Assembly (NCBI RefSeq): GCF_002305855.1
Contig: NZ_CP022163.1
Span: forward strand, 8,871,765-8,935,764
Length of the DNA stretch: 64,000 nt
DNA from: Melittangium boletus DSM 14713
Lineage (GTDB): Bacteria > Myxococcota > Myxococcia > Myxococcales > Myxococcaceae
Direction: 5' to 3'
Positions within the stretch are counted from its first letter, which is position 1. Each line of letters begins with the position of its first letter. Below, in pieces: positions 24,851 through 33,230 of this stretch. The notes beneath the pieces are model-generated. The model was not told the origin of the DNA. It ran no database searches and worked only from the letters and a program-made list of their open reading frames with translations. The position numbers were made by a program, and so were the translations under genes.

Positions 24851-26938
24851 TCAGGGCCGCGCCTCGGGCAGGAGCCGCCAGACGACGCCGTCCCCCGAGC
24901 GGTTGCTGGCCAGGGGCTGGAAGAGCTCCGGGTGCTCGGCCATCCACCGGGCCTCGATGGGCCGGGGAGGCAGCGTCACCACGGCGTCCACGTCCGCCTC
25001 GCGCAGCCGCCGCAGCCACGAGGCGTAGTCCGCCCCGGCGATCGTCCTCGGCCGGGCGTAGTCCCGCACGACACCGTCCGGCGACACCGGCACGTAGGTG
25101 AGCGTGTTTTGCAACCGGCTGCCCAGCAGCGGGTACCAGTACCAGTTGTGTCCCGTCCCGTCCCACCCCGCCGAGACGGCGAGCCGCCGGGGGGCCTCGC
25201 CATCCAACTCCTCCCACAGAGGCCAGCTCGAGACATAGCGCCGCCCGAGGGGATGCAAGTCGAAGGACGCACCGCGCGCGGCCGAGGCATAGAACTCGTA
25301 GCGCAGGGCCTCGCGGGTGGTGGCGATGGGCACCCAGGCCACCCCGAGCAGCATGGCGGCCAGCCCCGCGCCCCAAAGGGGCCCCGCGCGCCGGAAGGCC
25401 ACCGCGCTCACGCCCAGCGCCAGCACGAGCGGCGGCGCGACCCGGAGCACGCCCATGAGGTCCACCATGCTCCAGCCCCGTGGCAGCGCGAGCACGCCCT
25501 GCACTCCGAGGCATACCCACAAGGCGATCCGCATCCGCTCATTCCGGAGCAGCGACACGAGCACCACCAGCACCGCCAGCATGGGCAGCAGGAAACGCGC
25601 CGAGGAGTCCACCCAGACGGACCACAACACCGGACTCATGGCGCCCAACACCGTGCTCAGCGCGCAGACGAACACCCCGAGCACCCCGCCCTCCCGCCGC
25701 CGGACGGCACGCCCCGCGACCAGCAGCCCCGGAACGCCCAGCAACAGCGCGGGGCCCAGGCCCAGCTGATCCGTGCCTCCGGAAAAGGAAGAAAACAGGA
25801 GCGCCTTCACGACGCGCGCGGCCTGGACCTCGGGCCGGCCGAACAGCTCGCCCGAGTGGATGGCGGCCAGCTGCGCGTTTCCCTCGGACAGGTGCACGCC
25901 CGCCACCGACAGCGGCCAGGGATACAGGGGCGAGCCCGCGCTCACCCACATCCGCAGATAGGGAAGCAGCCCGAGCACCACGCCCGACATGACGAGGAGC
26001 CCGGAGAGGAGCCCGGAGCCGAGCGACGGCCGCGAGCGCAGGGCGTGAAAACCCATCAGCGCGAGCCCCAGGCAGAACACGGGCAGTCCTCCGGGTTTGA
26101 TTCCCGCGAGGACGCCCAGGGCCAGCACCGCCACGGCCCGTTGGGACGCGTGCCCGGGGCGCCAACTCCTCACCAGCGCCGCCATGCCCAGCAGGAACAG
26201 GGCCAGGAACGTGTTGTCCACGTAGGCACTGGTGAGGCTGTTCACCGCCGCGGGAAGGAAGGCCACCCCCAGCGCCGCGGGAAGGGCCATGCGCCGACGC
26301 GCGCCCAGGGCTCTCGCCAGGGCATGGGCCCCGACGAGCACGCTCACCCAGATCAACAGCCCCGCCACGGCGAGGAAGCCATCCCCCGAGCCGGGCAGCA
26401 TCGCCCAGGCCCACAGCGCGTCTCCGTACGGAAGGAAGAACTGGTAGTAGCCCCAGGCATCGGGTGCGAGCAGGGGCTCGTTCCCACCCGTCTGGACCCA
26501 GCGTCCCGCCTTCACCAGGTGATAGGTCAGCGAATCCCAGGCGAGCGGTGGAGCGGCGAGCCCTCGCGAGAACCGGGCGCCGAGGATCAACCCCAGGCCC
26601 AGGAGCACCCACCGTTGCCCGCCCTGGAACAGACCGCGCGCCAGCACCCAGGCCCGCTTCGCATCGACGCGCGCCGCCCTCGCCGCCCGTGCCCGTCCTC
26701 GAACCGCCAGGAGCGCCGTCAGGAGCACCCAGGCCCCGAGGGCCACCTCCACCCGGAAGAGCCCCAGGCTCGTGAGCAGCTCGAACAGGGCGAGGAGCAG
26801 CCCGTACGCGAGTCCCCCCGCGGCGCCCAGCCGTGCCGACCCCCTGGCTCTCGGGTCCAACTCCAGCGCGAGCAACCAGGCGCTGGAGAGGCAACAGGTC
26901 AGCAGCAGAAGCCCGAGGACGCAGGAGAGGAATGGCAT
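24851..26938 (-). CDS. Integral membrane glycosyltransferase, GT39/ArnT-like
   Basis: 695 residues with about a dozen hydrophobic segments in the first ~530 residues, then a ~130-residue soluble C-terminal domain. The first loop has WDSLTYHLVKA, the acidic-residue motif expected for polyprenyl-phosphate-sugar-dependent GT-C glycosyltransferases. Such enzymes move a sugar from a lipid carrier to protein or lipid in the periplasm. The acceptor cannot be predicted. It follows the DUF2267 gene by 50 bp on the same strand. Confidence 0.7.
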   Translation of the reverse strand: MPFLSCVLGLLLLTCCLSSAWLLALELDPRARGSARLGAAGGLAYGLLLALFELLTSLGLFRVEVALGAWVLLTALLAVRGRARAARAARVDAKRAWVLARGLFQGGQRWVLLGLGLILGARFSRGLAAPPLAWDSLTYHLVKAGRWVQTGGNEPLLAPDAWGYYQFFLPYGDALWAWAMLPGSGDGFLAVAGLLIWVSVLVGAHALARALGARRRMALPAALGVAFLPAAVNSLTSAYVDNTFLALFLLGMAALVRSWRPGHASQRAVAVLALGVLAGIKPGGLPVFCLGLALMGFHALRSRPSLGSGLLSGLLVMSGVVLGLLPYLRMWVSAGSPLYPWPLSVAGVHLSEGNAQLAAIHSGELFGRPEVQAARVVKALLFSSFSGGTDQLGLGPALLLGVPGLLVAGRAVRRREGGVLGVFVCALSTVLGAMSPVLWSVWVDSSARFLLPMLAVLVVLVSLLRNERMRIALWVCLGVQGVLALPRGWSMVDLMGVLRVAPPLVLALGVSAVAFRRAGPLWGAGLAAMLLGVAWVPIATTREALRYEFYASAARGASFDLHPLGRRYVSSWPLWEELDGEAPRRLAVSAGWDGTGHNWYWYPLLGSRLQNTLTYVPVSPDGVVRDYARPRTIAGADYASWLRRLREADVDAVVTLPPRPIEARWMAEHPELFQPLASNRSGDGVVWRLLPEARP

Positions 26939-26988
26939 GAAGGGCGGACGGACTCTACGTCAGCCGCCGCGACCGCACGACCCACATG

Positions 26989-27435
26989 TTAGTGGGCGAG
27001 GCGCCAGAGTTCCCGCAGGTCGGCGGGCAACTGTCCCATCACGTCCTCGATCTCCCCTTCCGACACCTGCTCCCGCACGGCGGCGAAGACGGCCCGGATC
27101 TCCTTCTCGGCCTCGAAGGCATCCACGCCCAGGTCCTCCGAGACCATCTCGATGAAGTCCTCCTTGCCGAACTTGCTGGCCGGCTTGCCCATGTGCCGCT
27201 CGCACCGCAGCAGCAGCTCCCGGAGCTTCGAGGGCAGCTGGGCCTCCAGGTGCGCCGCCTCCTCGCCGAAGAGCCGCTGCTCCAGCACACAGAGGACCGA
27301 GACGGCGGCGCGCTCGGCGTCTTCCTCGTTCATCTGCCCAATGGTGCCGAGGCTGCTCAGGAAGGCCTTGTAGGTCTGGCTCCTTCGCATCTCCCTGCGC
27401 TGCTCGCGCGGACTCAACTGGTCCAGGTCCGTCAT
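26989..27435 (-). CDS. DUF2267 family protein
   Basis: 148 residues from ATG 27435 with GGGAGA upstream; the much longer frame is antisense to the phosphatase gene. The pattern AERAAVSVLCVLEQRL followed by LPSKLRELLLRCE and VEDVMGQLP-like AVREQVSEGEIEDVMGQLPA is the DUF2267 arrangement: a helical domain repeated twice around ~70 residues each. Function unknown; related proteins are small cytoplasmic helical bundles, sometimes stress-linked. Confidence 0.8.
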   Translation of the reverse strand: MTDLDQLSPREQRREMRRSQTYKAFLSSLGTIGQMNEEDAERAAVSVLCVLEQRLFGEEAAHLEAQLPSKLRELLLRCERHMGKPASKFGKEDFIEMVSEDLGVDAFEAEKEIRAVFAAVREQVSEGEIEDVMGQLPADLRELWRLAH

Positions 27436-27621
27436 GTTCGTCTCCCGGGGCTGACGTGGGCGTCCCACGTTGTCCTCACGACGTTGTCCATGCCCACCCG
27501 GAGCGCGCAACGGCCGCTTCATTGTCTGACCACCAACGTCCAATGCCCGCCTCTCGCCCCGCCCCTTCTCATCGCGGCCCCGCTTCCTATGCTCCAGGTC
27601 CCCGCGAGGAGGCCCCGCGTG

Positions 27622-28155
27622 ATGCTCGAAAGCCTGGAGATGAACCTGGACTGGGTGACCCCCGAGCTCATGGTCGGCGGCCGCTTCCCGATGGAGGCCG
27701 CGGCCCATCTCGCCCAGCGGCTCGGCATCCGCTGCGTCGTCGACGTCCGGGTGGAGTGCCGCGATGACGAGGAGGTGCTGCGCGCGCACGGCATCACCCT
27801 GCTGCACCTGCCCACCGTGGATCGGTGCGCCATCAGCCTGCCGATGATCCGCGATGGCGTGGCCTGGGTGGGCGAGCGGCTGGCGCGCGGGGACAAGGTC
27901 TTCATCCACTGCGAGCACGGCATTGGCCGCAGCGCCTTGCTGGCCCTCTGCGTGCTCGTCTCGCGGGGGTACGCGCCACGGGAGGCGCTGGCGTTGGCCA
28001 AGCGGCAACGGCCCAAGGTCTCCCCCAGCCCGGAACAACTCGAGGCCTTCCTGGCCTTCGCGCGGGAATGGAAACAAGCCCATGCGGCCGCGTGGGCCGT
28101 GCCCGTCTTCGACGAACTGGCGGCCATCGCCTACAGCCACCTGCGAACGTCCTAG
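27622..28155 (+). CDS. Dual-specificity protein phosphatase
   Basis: 177 residues from ATG 27622, with GAGGAGG upstream. The P-loop signature HCEHGIGRS (His96, Cys97, Arg103) marks a cysteine-based phosphatase, and the general acid is likely Asp in LHLPTVDR. Length and spacing fit compact dual-specificity phosphatases that hydrolyse phosphoserine/threonine/tyrosine or phosphorylated small molecules. The next gene starts 16 bp later and encodes a phosphoribosyltransferase-kinase fusion, so phosphatase and kinase may act on a shared substrate. Confidence 0.85.
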   Translation: MLESLEMNLDWVTPELMVGGRFPMEAAAHLAQRLGIRCVVDVRVECRDDEEVLRAHGITLLHLPTVDRCAISLPMIRDGVAWVGERLARGDKVFIHCEHGIGRSALLALCVLVSRGYAPREALALAKRQRPKVSPSPEQLEAFLAFAREWKQAHAAAWAVPVFDELAAIAYSHLRTS

Positions 28156-28171
28156 GGACGGAGAGCCACGC

Positions 28172-29950
28172 ATGCTCGTCTATGGAGATCGCCCTCGCGC
28201 GCGGGCGCCCGGCGACATCCTGGCCGACCTGCGCCGCCAGATGACCGCGGCCGAGGCCCTGCCCGAGGGCATCCTCCGGCACGCGGCCCTGGCCCGCCTG
28301 TTGATCGACGCGGGCATCCTCGCCCAGGGGCTCCTGGATGCCGGGTTCGAGCGGGCCGGCCACGACGAGCACGGCCCCGCGCAGGAGCGCGCCCTGGCCC
28401 TGCCGCTGGCGGCGGCCCTGGCCCTCCGGGACTCACACCGCGGGGGTTACCTCGGCCCGCTCCCCCCCCTTCCCTGGGACGCGCTCTCGGCGCTCGAGCG
28501 TGCCCGGTTGCCGGACACGGTCACGCTCAAGACGCCCGAGGGCTATGCCTATTACGCCCTCTACCCGGAGGCGTACCTGGAGGCGGCGCGCGGCGTGCCC
28601 CCCGGGGAGGTGCCGTGGGTCATCGGCATTCGCGGCATCGGCACCAGCCTGGCCTGCGCGGTGGTGGCGGGAGTGGGCGGCACCCACGCGCCGATCACCG
28701 TGAGACCTGGCGGACCACCCTTCCAGCGCGAGCTGCGCCTGGGCCCAAGGCTCGAAGCGGCCCTGCGGCGGGCGGCGCCAGCCACCCCCTTCGCCCTCGT
28801 GGACGAGGGTCCCGGCCTCTCGGGAAGCTCCTTCGGCGCGGTGGCGGACACGCTCGAACGCCTGGGCGCGCCCACGGAGCACCTGCGCTTCTTTCCCAGC
28901 CACCGGGGCGACCTCGGCCCGATGGCGAGCGAGGCGCACCGCGCGCGCTGGACGCGGGCCCACAAGCACACGGTCGACTTCGAGCGCCTGATCCTGTCTC
29001 CCGATGACCCGAGGCACGCGCTGACGGCGTGGGTGGAGGATCTCTGCGGACCGGCCCTCGGCCCCCTGGAGGATCTGGGGGGTGGCGCCTGGCGGCAGCG
29101 GCATTTCCCCCGGCGGGAGGACTGGCCCGGCGTCCACGTGGGGCAGGAGCGGCGCAAGTACCTGCTGCGGACCGCGCGGGGCACCTTCCTGCTCAAGTTC
29201 GCGGGGCTGGGCGCTCGCGGGGAGCACGCGCTCGAGCGCTCACGGACGCTCGCCGACAGGGGATGGGCGCCAGCCGTGCTGGGCCTCCGGCATGGCTTCC
29301 TCGTGCACCGCTGGGAGGCGGAGGCCAGGCCCCTCTCCGCCACGGCCTTCGATGCGCGCGCGCACCTCCCCCGAATCGCGGCCTACCTGGCCTTCCGGGC
29401 CCGTCACTTCGCGCGCCCGGGTGGAGGCCACGGCGCCAGTCCCGCCCAACTGCTCGAGATGGGACGCCACAACACGCGCGAGGCGCTCGGCGAGGATCGG
29501 GCCCGGTCCTGGTCTCGCTGGGAAGACGCACTCACCCACCTGTCCGCCGAGATGAACACGGTGGAGACCGATGGCCGCATGCAGGCCTGGGAATGGCTCG
29601 TGAGACCCGACGGCGTCCTCCTGAAGACGGACGCGGTGGACCACCACGACGCACATGATCTCATCGGGTGCCAGGATGTGGCATGGGACATCGTGGGCGC
29701 CAGCGTGGAGCTCGGCCTCGGGCCGTCGGAACAGAGCGCACTGGCGGAACTCGTCTCACGGTGGGGGCCTCGTCCGGTGAGCGGCGCGCTGCCGCGCTTC
29801 TACCGGCCGTGCTACCTGGCCTTCCAGCTCGGCCATCATCAACTCGCCCTCCAGGCGCTCGCCACCCAGGTGCCCGCGGAGGCCGAGCGCCTTCGCGCCG
29901 CCGTCCGGCGCTACGCACGGGCGCTCGAGCGGGAACTCGACGCCTTGTAG
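28172..29950 (+). CDS. Phosphoribosyltransferase-like / aminoglycoside-kinase-like fusion
   Basis: 592 residues from ATG 28172 (GGAG upstream). Residues ~120-270 resemble a type I phosphoribosyltransferase: VPWVIGIRGIGTSLACAVVA forms the first loop and FALVDEGPGLSGSSFGAVAD (about 206-225) the PRPP-binding motif, followed by FFPSHRGDLGP. The C-terminal ~270 residues look like an aminoglycoside phosphotransferase/protein-kinase-like lobe, with KYLLRTARGTFLLKF as ATP site and LIGCQDVAWDIVGASVELGL as the family's distal helix. The fusion is unusual; substrate unknown. Genes coding PRTases with kinases occur in biosynthetic/stress clusters such as ter-associated ones, which is only an analogy. Confidence 0.6.
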   Translation: MLVYGDRPRARAPGDILADLRRQMTAAEALPEGILRHAALARLLIDAGILAQGLLDAGFERAGHDEHGPAQERALALPLAAALALRDSHRGGYLGPLPPLPWDALSALERARLPDTVTLKTPEGYAYYALYPEAYLEAARGVPPGEVPWVIGIRGIGTSLACAVVAGVGGTHAPITVRPGGPPFQRELRLGPRLEAALRRAAPATPFALVDEGPGLSGSSFGAVADTLERLGAPTEHLRFFPSHRGDLGPMASEAHRARWTRAHKHTVDFERLILSPDDPRHALTAWVEDLCGPALGPLEDLGGGAWRQRHFPRREDWPGVHVGQERRKYLLRTARGTFLLKFAGLGARGEHALERSRTLADRGWAPAVLGLRHGFLVHRWEAEARPLSATAFDARAHLPRIAAYLAFRARHFARPGGGHGASPAQLLEMGRHNTREALGEDRARSWSRWEDALTHLSAEMNTVETDGRMQAWEWLVRPDGVLLKTDAVDHHDAHDLIGCQDVAWDIVGASVELGLGPSEQSALAELVSRWGPRPVSGALPRFYRPCYLAFQLGHHQLALQALATQVPAEAERLRAAVRRYARALERELDAL

Positions 29951-29975
29951 GGGCTCCGCGCACGGGCACACCCGA

Positions 29976-30788
29976 TCAACACCTGAGCAGCGGATGGGTC
30001 ATGGCCAGGGTGAGCAGACCCAACGCCGCCGCTGTGAAGGGCACGATGCGGCGCGGGCTGATGAGCAGGAACGCCAGGTGCGTGGGGAGCGCCAGGGCGA
30101 GCGTGAGCGGGACGGGAAGCAACCCCATCGCACCCAGGCCCAGTGCGAGCTCCACCCCGGCCGTCAGGATCGCGGCGAGCCGGCCCGCGAACAGGACGGA
30201 CGGGGTGGAGAGCAGGTCCGCCAGCAGCGGCAACCGCACCAACCGGAAGAACTCCCGGTTGCCCGCCGCGGCCTGGTAGGCGCCGAACGCCAGACCCTCG
30301 ACGATGACCCGGCCCGACATGAACTGCGCGGAGCGCACCTTGCGGATTCCCGCCACCAGGTAGAGCTGACTGGCGAAGAACGAGGCGAACATCCCCGTGA
30401 ACCGCGCCGAGGACGGGTACCCCATCAGCGCGAGCGCGAGCACGGCCATGCACATGGACGTGTAGCGGGCATGGTGCAGCCGGCGATCCACGAGGATCCA
30501 TCCGAGGATCGCGCCGCAGGACGCGAGCGCCACGCCTCCCGCCATCGCGCGGCCAAGCCAGGGCGCCGTCACCAGGAGCCCCGCTGAACCCAGCCATCCC
30601 AGCCAGGCCCAGCGCCACCGAGAAACAAGCTCGCTCGCCGTGGTGGGACCCAGCCCGGGTCGATACACACACACACCGACACCCGCCCCCAGGAGGTGCC
30701 GGTAGTCGACGAGGATGAGCGCCGTGTACCACCCACATGCCAGGGCCAGACCGAGCGACGCGAGGACGACTCCCGGCGGCGCGCTCAT
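29976..30788 (-). CDS. HTTM-like polytopic membrane protein
   Basis: 270 residues with about seven hydrophobic segments. The helical pattern with YTSMCMAVLALALMGYP and QLYLVAGIRKVRSAQFMSG resembles HTTM-type membrane domains (relatives of vitamin-K-dependent gamma-carboxylase) often near lipid or peptide modification genes. Its ATG overlaps the stop of the upstream small gene (ATGA), forming the last gene of a methyltransferase-led operon. Assignment is tentative. Confidence 0.55.
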   Translation of the reverse strand: MSAPPGVVLASLGLALACGWYTALILVDYRHLLGAGVGVCVYRPGLGPTTASELVSRWRWAWLGWLGSAGLLVTAPWLGRAMAGGVALASCGAILGWILVDRRLHHARYTSMCMAVLALALMGYPSSARFTGMFASFFASQLYLVAGIRKVRSAQFMSGRVIVEGLAFGAYQAAAGNREFFRLVRLPLLADLLSTPSVLFAGRLAAILTAGVELALGLGAMGLLPVPLTLALALPTHLAFLLISPRRIVPFTAAALGLLTLAMTHPLLRC

Positions 30789-31174
30789 GGGCTGGGCATG
30801 CGCCGCAGCGCCTCGGTGAGGTGTCGCAGCTCGGTGCCGCGAGGCAGGGGCTCCGCCACCAGACGCCGCTGCTCCGGGTCATAGACCACGGACCAATGGC
30901 CCCCCGAGCCGATGATGAATCCCTTGAACGCAATGGACGGAGGGGTCTGTTCGACCATCCGGCGCAGCTCCTCCAGGGAAAGGGAGTGGCTGTCCGGCGC
31001 GAGCCGCAGCTCGGCGTAGCTGGGAATCCGGGGGCCGCCCTCCCCCTCCGTCCAGAGAAAGCCCTTGGTCGAGCTTGAATACATCCCCCACGAGAACGGC
31101 CGGGTGGGCCGCGTCGTGGCGCCCCACAGGACGAACAGCGCCAGGAGAAGGAGAAGCACGAGCGAGAAGATCAT
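30785..31174 (-). CDS. Small membrane-anchored protein of unknown function
   Basis: 129 residues. One N-terminal hydrophobic anchor (MIFSLVLLLLLALFVLWGA) and a soluble domain beginning PFSWGMYSSSTKGF. The stretch FSWGMYSS resembles segments in proteins paired with HTTM membrane proteins, consistent with coupling by ATGA overlap to the next gene. It begins nine bases after the methyltransferase stop. Confidence 0.65.
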   Translation of the reverse strand: MIFSLVLLLLLALFVLWGATTRPTRPFSWGMYSSSTKGFLWTEGEGGPRIPSYAELRLAPDSHSLSLEELRRMVEQTPPSIAFKGFIIGSGGHWSVVYDPEQRRLVAEPLPRGTELRHLTEALRRMPSP

Positions 31175-31183
31175 GTTCGTTTC

Positions 31184-31903
31184 CTAGACGGGCCGCTCGT
31201 AAACCGAGACGTGGTACGTGCTCGCCGCCTTGAACGGCGAACCCTCCCAGCCGCCCCAGCGCTCACGCAGACGCAATCCCGCCATCCGGGCCATCAAATC
31301 CAACTCACCCGGCCAGGCGTAGCGGAACGAGAAGGACATGTGTTGGACGCCCCTCGCGGAAGTCTTCAGGTAATGAGACACGAGGTGTTGCCGGGAACGA
31401 TCGTACGTGCGGAACCGCGAGACCTGCCCCTCCTCGGTTCGCCGGATCACCTTGCCTTGATCCGCGAGCAGGCAGGTCTCGTCGGGCAGGAGCCCATCGA
31501 GCATGAACACGCCCCCGGGCCGCAGATGCTCGGCCACCCGCGCGAAGCACCGGACCTGGGCTTCCTGGGTCGGCAGATGGAAGAACGAACTCCTGGCCAC
31601 GAACACCACGGAGAAGGTGCCGGAGACGGGCAGCTCGCTGAAATCACCAAGGGTCACGGGGATCCGGTCTCCTCCGGGCTTGGCGCGCAGCCGAGCCACC
31701 ATCTGCTCGGACAGGTCGATCCCCTGCACGGCGACGCCACGCTCGAGCAGGGGCAGCGCCAGGGGACCCGTGCCAATCCCCAGCTCCAGAACAGGACCCG
31801 CGCCACCGAACCGGACCACCTGATCCACCACGGGTTGTACCAGGGACCATTCGCCAAACCAGTCATCATAGAAATGAGCAGTGCTGTCTCCATATCGTTC
31901 CAT
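31184..31903 (-). CDS. SAM-dependent methyltransferase, class I
   Basis: 239 residues from ATG 31903, nine bases after AGGAG; a GTG eight codons upstream is possible. VLELGIGTGPLALPL is motif I for S-adenosylmethionine binding, GIDLSEQMVARLRAK motif II, VTLGDFSELP motif III and LRPGGVFMLDG the following strand. Substrate not predictable. It heads an operon with two membrane proteins and is transcribed away from the RiPP precursor gene, sharing a ~145-bp intergenic region with it. A role in modifying the peptide is possible but unproven. Confidence 0.8.
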   Translation of the reverse strand: MERYGDSTAHFYDDWFGEWSLVQPVVDQVVRFGGAGPVLELGIGTGPLALPLLERGVAVQGIDLSEQMVARLRAKPGGDRIPVTLGDFSELPVSGTFSVVFVARSSFFHLPTQEAQVRCFARVAEHLRPGGVFMLDGLLPDETCLLADQGKVIRRTEEGQVSRFRTYDRSRQHLVSHYLKTSARGVQHMSFSFRYAWPGELDLMARMAGLRLRERWGGWEGSPFKAASTYHVSVYERPV

Positions 31904-32047
31904 CGGTGCGCACTCCTGTTCTTTCACTCATCACCATCCATTGCTCGTGAGAGGCTATTCACTGTCCTTGCGATATTCCAACCACGTCACCAATCTGCTC
32001 TTGGCCTGAGCAAGGGTGCCCAGGCCGAAACAGAGAGGAAATGGATC

Positions 32048-32161
32048 ATGGTTGAAACCCAGCTCGAAGTGGTGAACCCGGACGTGGACGAGGTGAGCGG
32101 TGGGGAGCTGCCTGAATTCGCGCTCATGATCGATGTTCCAGACTCCGCGCTCGATGACTGA
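32048..32161 (+). CDS. Putative RiPP precursor peptide, 37 residues
   Basis: Starts at ATG 32048 with GAGAGG upstream. The peptide is strongly acidic and contains no Cys. A Gly-Gly pair at residues 18-19 (DEVSGGELPE) looks like a leader/core boundary, leaving an 18-residue core rich in Asp, Glu and Leu and ending SALDD. Too short for most gene callers. It precedes, on the same strand, an HExxH protein and a YcaO protein, both known as peptide-modifying families. Ser/Thr are scarce, so classical azole formation has few sites, whereas Asp residues are plentiful for hydroxylation. Precursor status is inferred from context. Confidence 0.65.
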   Translation: MVETQLEVVNPDVDEVSGGELPEFALMIDVPDSALDD

Positions 32162-32184
32162 AGCAGCTGAACCAGACAATGAGT

Positions 32185-32208
32185 GGGGCCGGGCTTCCGC
32201 CCGGCCCC
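32185..32208 (+). terminator. Perfect GC hairpin between precursor and modification genes
   Basis: GGGGCCGGGC-TTCC-GCCCGGCCCC: a 10-bp exact stem with a four-base loop, 23 bases after the precursor stop and 20 before the next ATG. No U-tract follows. It most likely acts as a partial terminator or 3' mRNA stabiliser, giving more precursor than enzyme transcript, as in many RiPP operons. Confidence 0.6.
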
Positions 32209-32228
32209 GCCGTTGAGGGAGAGCGTCC

Positions 32229-33230
32229 ATGCACATCCAGCCCGGAGCCGACGACATTCCACGCGATCAGGCGGTGGTTGCCCAGTTGCTTATCGACACG
32301 CTGAGGAGGGAACTCGGCGCGCTCGGAGCCGAGGCCATGGACCTGCTCTCCCAGCTTCATGAAGAAGGCCTCACCTCCTATCCCGGGCTCTGGGCCCTGG
32401 CGTACCGGCTCCAGGACCAGCGCCAGGGAGCACCGTCGAGGCGTCTCGAGGCGCTTCATCGACTCACGCGGGAGGCGCGACGGAGCCAGGAGCGGGCGCG
32501 CGCCTCCGGGAGCGAGCCGTGGCGGCTGGATCTCACGCCTCCCGCCCGGCACCTGTCCGAAAGCCTCGAGCGGGCGGTCCGTCAGTCACCCCAGCGGCCC
32601 GGTTGGGAAGCGGCGCTGGCCGAGATGGCGCTCACGGAGTGGCGGGAGGCGCAGCGCCAGGTGTTTCGCGCCACGAGTCATCTGCTCGCCGCCGTCTGGC
32701 CGGAGATGTTGTCCGAGCTGCGGCTCGTGATCCAGCAGGTGGCGCTCATGCGAGGGGGCGGCATCGATGGCTTCACGGACTTCGCGGTGCACGGCGCCGT
32801 GTTCGTGAACATCCGCCGCCTGTCCTCGGTGAAGGTGCCCCCGGACCTCCGTCTGGCCGAGGCCTTGATCCACGAGGGCTGCCACACCCGGTGCAACGCC
32901 GCGGCGGTGGTGCGTCCCTTCTTGAGGGATTCGAGCAAGGATTCACCCCATGTGATGACACCGCTCCGGCCGGATCCCCGGCCACTGACGGGGCTGTTCC
33001 AACAACTCGTCGTGCTGTGCCGGTGTCTGGGTTTCTACGAGCGCGTCGTGGGACGGGGGCTCGGCGGAGAAGGCACCGTGGCCCGGTGCGACAAACTCCG
33101 CCAGCAGGCACGTCAGGCATGGGGGACGCTCCAAGCCCATGCGCATGAATTGACGGACCACGGCCTGGGGGTCGTGAGGCAGGCAGGAATGCAACTGGAG
33201 AAGTCCGCCACCCAGGGCGCGAGCCTCTGA
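32229..33230 (+). CDS. HExxH-motif protein, putative peptide beta-hydroxylase of RiPP cluster
   Basis: 333 residues from ATG 32229, with GAGGGAG upstream. Residues 211-222 read EALIHEGCHTRC, giving the HExxH metal-binding motif at 215-219. The rest is largely helical, without signal peptide. Proteins of this build beside YcaO or other RiPP enzymes belong to the HEXXH-motif family, some of which are iron/alpha-ketoglutarate peptide beta-hydroxylases acting on Asp, His or Gln. That matches the Asp-rich candidate precursor. Its stop overlaps the YcaO start (TGATG), showing translational coupling. Family placement is by motif and context only; a zinc peptidase is the alternative. Confidence 0.6.
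   Translation: MHIQPGADDIPRDQAVVAQLLIDTLRRELGALGAEAMDLLSQLHEEGLTSYPGLWALAYRLQDQRQGAPSRRLEALHRLTREARRSQERARASGSEPWRLDLTPPARHLSESLERAVRQSPQRPGWEAALAEMALTEWREAQRQVFRATSHLLAAVWPEMLSELRLVIQQVALMRGGGIDGFTDFAVHGAVFVNIRRLSSVKVPPDLRLAEALIHEGCHTRCNAAAVVRPFLRDSSKDSPHVMTPLRPDPRPLTGLFQQLVVLCRCLGFYERVVGRGLGGEGTVARCDKLRQQARQAWGTLQAHAHELTDHGLGVVRQAGMQLEKSATQGASL

Noticed and set aside
21682..25101. Plus-strand 1,139-codon frame opposite the acyl-CoA ligase
   Set aside because: Shadow of a gene with four recognisable domains on the other strand.
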